7,441 nt of DNA from UBA4661 sp002405405 (GTDB lineage: Bacteria > Bacteroidota > Ignavibacteria > Kapaibacteriales > UBA4661), in NCBI GenBank assembly GCA_036847245.1, contig DAIUAL010000168.1, positions 1 to 7,441 on the forward strand, written 5' to 3'. The position numbers and the translations under genes were made by a program. Of the stretch, positions 1-5,608 are shown in pieces. Numbering within the stretch: the stretch's first letter is position 1; every line of letters starts with the position of its first letter. The notes beneath the pieces were generated by a model. It worked only from the letters and a program-made list of their open reading frames with translations, did no database searches and had not been told where the DNA came from.

Positions 1-1364
1 CTGCATCACCAGCTTCACGCCCCACCAAAACCTTCTCCTTTATCCTTGGTAATCCGCCCTTTGTGGGAACATCGTATCAAAACTCAGCTCAAAAGCAGGA
101 TATGCAAGCTGTGTGTTCGCACATACCATCATTTGGTATGCTTGATTATGTAACAGCATGGTATATCAAAGCCGCCGAATACATCAAGAATACCCAAGCA
201 AAGGTCGGTTTTGTTAGCACGAACAGTATTTCACAGGGTGAGCAAGTGGGTATTCTTTGGCAGGAACTTTTTCATCGCTATAGGTGCAAAATCCACTTTG
301 CACACCGCACATTTTCATGGACGAATGAAGCACGTGGCAAAGCCGCTGTGCATTGTGTTATCATTGGTTTTGCATGTTTTGATATTCCTGAGAAAAGTAT
401 TTTTGAATACACCGACATCAAAGGAGAACCGCATGAAATCAAGGTTGCTAATATCAATCCGTACTTGGTGGCGGGGAGTGATTCATTTGTCCTTGCGCGT
501 ACAAATTGCATCTGTAATGTGCCGGAGATGATTAAAGGTAGTCAGCCAACCGATGGTGGAAATCTTTTATTTACTGATGAGGAAAAAGAACATTTTTTGA
601 CAATTGAACCTCAAGCAGAAATGTTCATTCGACCATTTATTGGCTCAGAGGAGTTTATCAACAACATCAAACGTTGGTGTTTATGGCTTGTTGATGCATC
701 GCCACAAGAATTAAAAATAATGCCTCATGTTTTGCAAAGAGTACAAAAGGTACGGGCAATGCGCGAAGCAAGCACAAAGCAAGCAACAGTTCGGTGGGCA
801 GAGCAACCAACAATTTTCACAGAAATTCGTCAGCCAAAGGCTCCTTTTTTACTCGTACCAAGAGTTTCTTCTGAAAATCGAAAGTATATCCCGATTGGCT
901 TTTTTACTCCCAATCTCATAGTTGGTGATTCCGCATTTGTTGTCCCCAACGCCACACTGTACCACTTCGCTGTACTAACTTCTGCTATGCACAATGCGTG
1001 GACGCGCTATACGTGTGGGCGATTAGAAAGTCGTTACCGCTATTCCAACACGATTGTCTATAACAACTTTCCTTGGTGTACGCCTACCGACAAGCAGAGA
1101 GCCACGATAGAGCAGTGTGCGCAAGCAGTGTTAGACGCACGAGCGGAGTTTCCTGAGAGTTCGCTGGCAGATTTGTATGACCCGCTCACGATGCCCAAAG
1201 TACTTCTGCAAGCGCACCACGCACTCGACAAGGCAGTGGAAAAAGCATATCGGAGTACGCCATTTACGAGCGACAGCGAGCGTGTGGAGTTTCTTTTTGG
1301 TCTGTATGAAGAACTGACAAGGGGGCTGTTTGTGCCTACCCGCAAAAAGAGCAAGCGTGGGTAG
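1..1364 (+). CDS. MmeI-type (type IIL) DNA methyltransferase/restriction enzyme, C-terminal part (5' end outside window)
   Basis: The frame is open from the left edge (first full codon at 3) to TAG at 1362-1364, giving 453 visible residues. The true start lies upstream; the GTG at 63 falls directly after the NPPF motif and cannot be the start. NPPF (visible residues 17-20, nt 51-62) is motif IV of gamma-class N6-adenine methyltransferases, which transfer a methyl group from S-adenosylmethionine to adenine in a specific DNA site. What follows matches the MmeI family as I know it: a FSWTNEARGKAAVH segment (about 104-117), RWCLWL (about 224-229), and a target-recognition region (about 230-355) with PRVSSENRKYIPIGF, MHNAWTRYTCGRLESRYRYS and VYNNFPW. 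The tail is helical and ends in DSERVEFLFGLYEELT. MmeI proteins usually carry an N-terminal nuclease domain and both cut and methylate. That half is not visible, so a methyltransferase-only enzyme cannot be excluded. Family assignment is confident; cleavage activity is unknown. Confidence 0.9.
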   Translation, partial: ASPASRPTKTFSFILGNPPFVGTSYQNSAQKQDMQAVCSHIPSFGMLDYVTAWYIKAAEYIKNTQAKVGFVSTNSISQGEQVGILWQELFHRYRCKIHFAHRTFSWTNEARGKAAVHCVIIGFACFDIPEKSIFEYTDIKGEPHEIKVANINPYLVAGSDSFVLARTNCICNVPEMIKGSQPTDGGNLLFTDEEKEHFLTIEPQAEMFIRPFIGSEEFINNIKRWCLWLVDASPQELKIMPHVLQRVQKVRAMREASTKQATVRWAEQPTIFTEIRQPKAPFLLVPRVSSENRKYIPIGFFTPNLIVGDSAFVVPNATLYHFAVLTSAMHNAWTRYTCGRLESRYRYSNTIVYNNFPWCTPTDKQRATIEQCAQAVLDARAEFPESSLADLYDPLTMPKVLLQAHHALDKAVEKAYRSTPFTSDSERVEFLFGLYEELTRGLFVPTRKKSKRG

Positions 1365-1380
1365 AGGTTGTTTTTGTTTT
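1336..1380 (+). terminator. Possible intrinsic terminator overlapping the methyltransferase stop codon
   Basis: CTACCC (1336-1341) pairs with GGGTAG (1359-1364), with a possible extra GC pair across a two-base bulge. After four intervening bases comes a T-rich run, TTGTTTTTGTTTT (1368-1380). The right arm of the stem contains the TAG stop. The stem is short and the loop A-rich, so this is a moderate call. The position directly at the gene end, facing a convergent gene, supports it. Confidence 0.4.
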
Positions 1381-1509
1381 GGGGAAACACGCAAAGACCT
1401 CACCCGATTGTGCAGTGCTTGCGCACTTGCTCAATCTGCCCTCTCCTTTAAGGAGAGGGCTGTCCGTAGGACGGGTGAGGTTTTTGAGAAACACTAAATC
1501 ATGCAGATC
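1381..1509. repeat. 129-bp tandem repeat, copy 1 (nested palindromes)
   Basis: This unit is identical base for base to the next one (1510-1638). It has four nested inverted repeats. An outer stem ACCTCACCCG (1397-1406) pairs with CGGGTGAGGT (1472-1481). Inside it are GATTG...CAATC enclosing AGTGC-TTGC-GCACT, then GCCCTCTCCT-TTA-AGGAGAGGGC (1438-1460), then GTCC-GTA-GGAC (1462-1472). Folded, this gives a multi-branched, cloverleaf-like junction. It lies between convergent genes and has no credible coding content. Because 129 is a multiple of three, both strands show long repetitive open frames, which are artefacts. Confidence 0.95.
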
Positions 1510-1638
1510 GGGGAAACACGCAAAGACCTCACCCGATTGTGCAGTGCTTGCGCACTTGCTCAATCTGCCCTCTCCTTTAAGGAGAGGGCTGTCCGTAGGA
1601 CGGGTGAGGTTTTTGAGAAACACTAAATCATGCAGATC
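1510..1638. repeat. 129-bp tandem repeat, copy 2 (identical to copy 1)
   Basis: Exact second copy of the unit at 1381-1509, joined head to tail with no spacer. It has the same palindromes, with the outer stem at 1526-1535 and 1601-1610. Complete identity points to recent duplication or ongoing homogenisation. Confidence 0.95.
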
Positions 1639-1725
1639 GGGGAAACACGCAAAGACCTCACCCGATTGTGCAGTGCTTGCGCACTTGCTCAATCGGGTGA
1701 GGTTACTTTGAGAAAAAGATTATGC
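1639..1725. repeat. Shortened third repeat copy lacking the 36-bp inner palindromes
   Basis: It starts like the other copies (GGGGAAACACGC) and matches them through GCTCAATC at 1694. It then jumps to GGGTGAGGTT, omitting exactly the 36 bp found at 1437-1472 of copy 1. Similarity beyond this is looser (TTTGAGAAA, then ATGC at 1722-1725), so the right boundary is approximate. The unit ends 17 bp before the stop codon of the minus-strand metallopeptidase gene. Confidence 0.85.
1655..1703 (-). terminator. Long hairpin in repeat copy 3, possible terminator for the metallopeptidase gene
   Basis: ACCTCACCCGATTG (1655-1668) is perfectly complementary to 1690-1703, a 14-bp stem. Inside it AGTGC-TTGC-GCACT (1672-1685) forms a further 5-bp stem. 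On the minus strand it begins 40 bases after the metallopeptidase stop codon and is followed by CTTTGCGTGTTT, which is only weakly T-rich. It could end or protect convergent transcripts. The structure is certain; the function is inferred. Confidence 0.4.
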
Positions 1726-1742
1726 TACGTAAAGATGAACCC

Positions 1743-4700
1743 TTACCGTGCAATCACCAAGGGTGAAGACACCATCATGCCATTGTATGACAGACGCACC
1801 ATGTACATGCCAGATGGCATGGTCGCTGCTGAAAGCGGGAAGCTATGCGTACCTGCCGTGAAGAGCTGTTCTGCCACACGAAGGACTTCACGCCCTTGCA
1901 TATCATAGAGTGCGAGTGTGCCAAATCCTGAACGTTCTACCTCAACCATGATGCGGGCTTCGGCTGTTACTGGATGAGGTGTTGTTGAGATAACTACACC
2001 TTTAGCGCGAGTGTTATTCTGTACACTGCTGGTCAGATCAAGTGTTGTCCAATTCGGCAAGAATACCGTCGAGTCAAGAGTAACAGCAGTTAACCCTGCG
2101 GGAGTTGTACCTCGTGCAAAGGTGTAGAAGAGCAAATCACGTGGGCGTGACGGACTTGCAAGCACTAATTGACGGTCATCAGCCGAGAACGATGCTCCTT
2201 GAGCATCAAGAACGCGGCGATTGTTGAGCGTAAAGTTCGGTAGATTCAAAAAGCCGACATCATTAGCGAGATCGAAATTAGCGATATAGACATCGGTTGT
2301 ATCACCATAGAACTCATTCATAGCAATGGTGTTAGCATTTGTTTTACCGATAGTCGGATAGCCGAGTGTGTAGTTTGGATCAGGCGGGTATAATTCACCA
2401 ACGCTATTGCGTCCGACCACACCAAAATATAAGCCCCAGAAGCTCGTTGTATCAGTACCGGAAATGATGGACGAAAGAGCATCAAAAACAAATTCCGGTG
2501 TGCGTGTATCCGGCGACCATGCAATTGCTTCAGGATAGCGAATACCGCCAATCGTGCGTCCTTCGGCTTTAGGGCGTGGACCTGCGCCGGCAGTAACATT
2601 GCGTTGCAGAGGAATCGTTACAGGGGCATTGATACCGGTAGGAACACTTTGCGGATTTGCCGTAACTGTGTTGATGGTTGCGAGATAAAGATTCGGGTCA
2701 TTATCGTACTGCGAAGTAATCAAAAGTAGGCGTTCATCGGGCGATACAGCAACACTTAAGACATCACCGGTGGAACGAACACGAACATTCGGGAAGGTTA
2801 CGACACGATTCGAGCGAATATCATAGAGTGCCACTTGTCCTTGACGATTCGCAAAGTAAATGCGATTATTTACGGCGGTAACTTGGCTACGTCCGCCTGT
2901 CGTACGTACGATAGCATCAGTACTGGTAAGATACGTAGCACGACGATTGGCGACATCATAAATGCCGATACGTCCTGATTGTGTACTAAACGTAATGGTT
3001 GAGCGCCCTGTTTGCTGGATAACACTGCCATCATCGACAGAGCCACCGGCAAGTCGTGTGCGCGTCGGTACGGTTGTCGTTGCTTGAATACCAACACTAT
3101 CAAATGCGGCATTGATACCGGCAATAATGAGAGTGCCTGTAGTAGAAATTGTTCCACTGCTGGAATACAAGTCTTGCGCTGATTGGATCAACACACGGCG
3201 GAAGTCGCCAAACTGCGTGTTTTGTACGAGGTAATTTGTCAAAGCACGATACCAAATTCTATCGGCAACATCGCGACCAAAACGACTTGCGACCAACCAA
3301 CCTGCGCGACTTAAGATCGGTTCATTAGTATGCGGGAATTGCAAGCCACGTTCTTGCTGTTGCTCGCGGGTCAAGAAATTACGGAAGTGCGGAATGGGAC
3401 GATTGCGTACACCAACACCCATAGAATCAGGAATACCGCTGGCATGGGTTGCAGCATTACTATCTGCTGTTGCACCCCACAGGCGTGGGAACACATACCA
3501 TGTATCACGATAGACCATCCAACCCCAAAACTGTGCATAGTGTTCTTCAAGCGCACCGGACTGTGCATCACCATAGTCAAGACGACCGGGCGTATTGTAC
3601 GCATGACCAACTTCATGACCAACGAGATGCAGATCGCGCCATCCAGCACCGCCTTCGCTGAGTGCTCCCGGACCATATCCTTGAGCACGCAAAGAAGGAT
3701 CCCACCATGCTTGTGCATCTTCCGTGCGATTGCCCGGAACAAGACCGGCGATATTGATGATGGTACGCATGCCGGAGCCATTACCATCCCATGAGGTAAC
3801 ATTGTGGCGGGTAGCAAAGTATCGCAAGACAGAGTCGGTCATAAAGAGTGCTGTTGCTGTATTACGACTCCATGTTTGTGTGGTATCAGCAAGAAAACGT
3901 GTCAAAACATTACCATCGCGTGCACCACCATTTGCGTCAAGAACGATATGTCCGCCATTGGGACGACTGGGTAAACGATCAGTGTCGGTCGGACGGAAAA
4001 TAATATCGGAAAGCGGGAAGACACGTCCATCGCTGGGGCGAACCCATGAGCGCACACGTACTGTATCGCCCAAGAGGGTAATTGCGCGGAGCGAACGAAA
4101 TTCCGTACTGTCAGTCGTTGCCGTAACAGTACCGGAAATTTTACGAATACTTGCTGTCAGTGTTGCCAACAATTCGGCGGGATTAGTATCGACAGATGCA
4201 CCTGCACGATTGGCTTGAACATACGACTGAGGTTGTTTGCCATACTGTGAATTATCTTTCCGTGACAGCGATGTGCGATCTAATACTTCGCCGGTAAGAG
4301 CGTCCACAAAATACATCCACACTTTGCCGATTTCAGGAGTTGTTTGTACGCCATACACCAAGCGCAAACGTCCGTTTTGCGGTAGGTACATCAATTCAAT
4401 GACATCACCTTCGTAACCAAGTTGCAATGCCATATCGGTGGACATTTGTACTTGTTCACCACGATCTTGGAGATCAGCAAGAACATTACGCATAGCAAGT
4501 TCGGGTGTCGCAAAAGCTTTCGTTGCGGCACGCAGAGGAGTTGCTTCGTATTTACCGTGCACAGCATAGACATCGCCGGAAGTATTGGCATGAAGAATAA
4601 CATCCCGTCCATAGATACGCAAACCTTGATAGACTTGCTCAAAGCGAATGTGCTGATAACCAAGCTCATCTTGGTTGATGGTGATGAGTGATAATTCTTG

Positions 4701-5156
4701 CTCTGGATTTTGTAAACCGGATAATACCTTGGTCGAGCGAAGCAATGCAAGGGCTTCTTGTACAACAGGTTGAGCACTTGCACTCAGCACTGATGCACGC
4801 ACCGACTTCAGGGTGCTAGGCGATTTCACAAAGGGCGTACGAAATGTGCCGTATGCTTTGCTTTTGAGTGTACCAAGCGATCCGGTAAAGAAAGAAAGCG
4901 TACCATTTGCATTGTATGTGAGCGATCCTTTCTCTGCTAAAAGAGACTGTGCTTGTTTAATGTCAGCAGACCCCGTGACTTGTTCAATCGGAGCAGATTG
5001 TATTGACGCAGAAGAGTTGCCATGACGCTGTACTACACCTCGCGTTTGTGCAAACATAGTGGATGATGAGGTAGTACAAACAACGAGGCAAGCAAGAAGC
5101 AAACCTCGAATGCAAGAAGAAAAGGTTGGTTGATGTATTGGTACAATAGTACGCAT
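1743..5156 (-). CDS. Secreted M4 (thermolysin-type) zinc metallopeptidase with beta-propeller-like region and T9SS sorting domain
   Basis: An 1137-residue exported endopeptidase. The start is ATG at 5156, with AAGGAG seven bases upstream. Residues 1-36 look like a signal peptide, with a hydrophobic stretch at 19-27 and likely cleavage at MFA|QT. Residues about 157-205 form an FTP propeptide (HIRFEQVYQGLRIYG), and about 210-300 a PepSY-like segment. Both normally inhibit and chaperone the enzyme until cleavage. The catalytic domain spans about 400-690: HEVGH at 514-518 (two zinc ligands and the general base Glu515), third ligand Glu538 in SGALEEH at exactly the thermolysin spacing, and PHTN (His609) at the position of the transition-state His231. 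Gln542 stands where thermolysin has Asp170. Residues about 715-1040 carry WD40/TolB-like strands (AVSPDERLLL, IAWSPD, SFSADDRQLVLA), probably a beta-propeller. Residues about 1054-1137 are a type A T9SS sorting domain ending GMYMVRLSYNG...VIAR, which implies export across the outer membrane and surface attachment or release. M4 precursors without the propeller and sorting domain are usually about half this length. The substrate is unknown. Confidence 0.93.
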   Translation of the reverse strand: MRTIVPIHQPTFSSCIRGLLLACLVVCTTSSSTMFAQTRGVVQRHGNSSASIQSAPIEQVTGSADIKQAQSLLAEKGSLTYNANGTLSFFTGSLGTLKSKAYGTFRTPFVKSPSTLKSVRASVLSASAQPVVQEALALLRSTKVLSGLQNPEQELSLITINQDELGYQHIRFEQVYQGLRIYGRDVILHANTSGDVYAVHGKYEATPLRAATKAFATPELAMRNVLADLQDRGEQVQMSTDMALQLGYEGDVIELMYLPQNGRLRLVYGVQTTPEIGKVWMYFVDALTGEVLDRTSLSRKDNSQYGKQPQSYVQANRAGASVDTNPAELLATLTASIRKISGTVTATTDSTEFRSLRAITLLGDTVRVRSWVRPSDGRVFPLSDIIFRPTDTDRLPSRPNGGHIVLDANGGARDGNVLTRFLADTTQTWSRNTATALFMTDSVLRYFATRHNVTSWDGNGSGMRTIINIAGLVPGNRTEDAQAWWDPSLRAQGYGPGALSEGGAGWRDLHLVGHEVGHAYNTPGRLDYGDAQSGALEEHYAQFWGWMVYRDTWYVFPRLWGATADSNAATHASGIPDSMGVGVRNRPIPHFRNFLTREQQQERGLQFPHTNEPILSRAGWLVASRFGRDVADRIWYRALTNYLVQNTQFGDFRRVLIQSAQDLYSSSGTISTTGTLIIAGINAAFDSVGIQATTTVPTRTRLAGGSVDDGSVIQQTGRSTITFSTQSGRIGIYDVANRRATYLTSTDAIVRTTGGRSQVTAVNNRIYFANRQGQVALYDIRSNRVVTFPNVRVRSTGDVLSVAVSPDERLLLITSQYDNDPNLYLATINTVTANPQSVPTGINAPVTIPLQRNVTAGAGPRPKAEGRTIGGIRYPEAIAWSPDTRTPEFVFDALSSIISGTDTTSFWGLYFGVVGRNSVGELYPPDPNYTLGYPTIGKTNANTIAMNEFYGDTTDVYIANFDLANDVGFLNLPNFTLNNRRVLDAQGASFSADDRQLVLASPSRPRDLLFYTFARGTTPAGLTAVTLDSTVFLPNWTTLDLTSSVQNNTRAKGVVISTTPHPVTAEARIMVEVERSGFGTLALYDMQGREVLRVAEQLFTAGTHSFPLSAATMPSGMYMVRLSYNGMMVSSPLVIAR

Positions 5157-5163
5157 AGAATAA

Positions 5164-5169
5164 CTCCTT
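5164..5169 (-). promoter_or_regulatory. Ribosome binding site of the metallopeptidase gene
   Basis: On the minus strand AAGGAG lies seven bases before the ATG at 5156. This fixes the start and shows that this genome can use a strong Shine-Dalgarno sequence. Confidence 0.8.
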
Positions 5170-5356
5170 GAATAAAATAATAAGACTCGCTTAGTAACGA
5201 GTGCACGAAAAAAGACAGAACATTACATGAGTTATAATAGTCAGTTATATGCGATGTGAGGATTCATTAAATATAAACATTATCCACGCTATACATGAAG
5301 GCATAGTTGAAAAAATAACATGGATAGTGTAAAAATAATCCCATTCAGTGCATATG
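5170..5356. other. AT-rich region upstream of the metallopeptidase gene, no gene seen
   Basis: This stretch must hold the leader and probably the promoter of the minus-strand metallopeptidase gene. I see no convincing promoter boxes: TATTAT and TATATTTA on the minus strand are -10-like but lack a matching upstream box. A weak 5-bp hairpin (ACTCG 5185-5189 with CGAGT 5198-5202) lies just upstream of the ribosome binding site. TATCCA (5281-5286) and TGGATA (5321-5326) form a loose inverted repeat. No credible ORF or RNA gene was found. Confidence 0.35.
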
Positions 5357-5386
5357 AAAAATCCTTCTCCGTAGAAATACGGAGAA
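5357..5386 (-). terminator. Perfect 9-bp hairpin with T-run, possible minus-strand terminator
   Basis: TTCTCCGTA (5365-5373) pairs perfectly with TACGGAGAA (5378-5386) around a four-base loop. The loop reads GAAA on the plus strand, a stable GNRA tetraloop in RNA. Read on the minus strand the stem is followed by GG, A and five T (5357-5361), like a short intrinsic terminator. It lies 35 bases beyond the stop of the candidate small ORF at 5422-5553, which would make sense of it. On the plus strand no T-run follows. The hairpin is certain; its role is moderately likely. Confidence 0.5.
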
Positions 5387-5421
5387 CCAAAAACAGACTC
5401 TTGAAAAAAGCTATTGTTTGT

Positions 5422-5553
5422 TTAATTTACGTGCGTACGTACATTATTGTTTTGCTTTGGTCTGTATTTACCGTACATAAAAAAAGCCGTTAGCACCATT
5501 GCTGATGCTTCTAGAATGAGCAATAAACCACTTGAACGGCATACTCCTTTCAC
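5422..5553 (-). CDS. Candidate small membrane protein, 43 residues (tentative)
   Basis: A short frame from GTG (5551-5553) to TAA (5422-5424). Residues about 9-28 form a hydrophobic stretch (GLLLILEASAMV, then LTAFFMYG) long enough for one membrane helix, with Glu15 inside it. A polar, basic tail follows (KYRPKQ, then an Asn run). I do not recognise the family. In favour: the helix-like composition in an otherwise empty region and a terminator-like hairpin just downstream. Against: no Shine-Dalgarno sequence precedes the GTG; the only AAGGAG on this strand lies inside the frame, one base before an out-of-frame ATG that opens only 24 codons. The same DNA contains an inverted repeat plus T7 (5479-5540) that could instead be an RNA element. 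No function is proposed. Confidence 0.3.
   Translation of the reverse strand: MKGVCRSSGLLLILEASAMVLTAFFMYGKYRPKQNNNVRTHVN
5479..5540 (-). other. Nested inverted repeat followed by T7 on the minus strand
   Basis: On the minus strand GCCGTT (5540-5535) pairs with AACGGC (5491-5486), and inside it ATTGCT pairs with AGCAAT. The outer arm is followed at once by seven T (5485-5479). This resembles a structured RNA 3' end or terminator with an imperfect stem. It overlaps the candidate 43-residue ORF, so at most one of the two readings is likely to be right. Confidence 0.3.
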
Positions 5554-5608
5554 AAAGCGTCAAGCATGCATTATTCCGAATTGAATTTCTTATCTCATTT
5601 ATTCCATC

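Noticed and set aside
1336..1711. Long repetitive open frames on both strands across the repeat block
   Set aside because: They arise because the 129-bp period is a multiple of three and contains no stop. The DNA is palindromic, intergenic and non-coding in character.
1381..1725. CRISPR array
   Set aside because: The unit is 129 bp, repeated in full with no unique spacers, and only two and a half copies are present.
3330..4218. Plus-strand and other minus-strand open frames inside the metallopeptidase gene
   Set aside because: No family motifs, and wholly inside a confidently assigned gene.
5088..5099. Lipoprotein signal (LLAC) in the metallopeptidase leader
   Set aside because: The Cys at residue 23 comes after only a few hydrophobic residues, the hydrophobic stretch continues past it, and a normal cleavage site MFA|QT follows. 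T9SS cargo normally uses signal peptidase I.
5279..5287. DnaA-box-like TTATCCACG
   Set aside because: A single near-match without a cluster, AT-rich unwinding repeats or replication genes nearby is not evidence of an origin.
5452..5479. Plus-strand promoter TTGCTT-16 bp-TACATA upstream of the subtilase-like gene
   Set aside because: The boxes are weak, the spacing is short and it would leave a leader of over 100 bases. In AT-rich DNA such matches are expected by chance.
5469..5543. 24-codon ORF (ATG 5541-5543, minus strand) next to AAGGAG
   Set aside because: The AAGGAG is only one base from the ATG, too close for normal initiation, and the peptide has no recognisable character.
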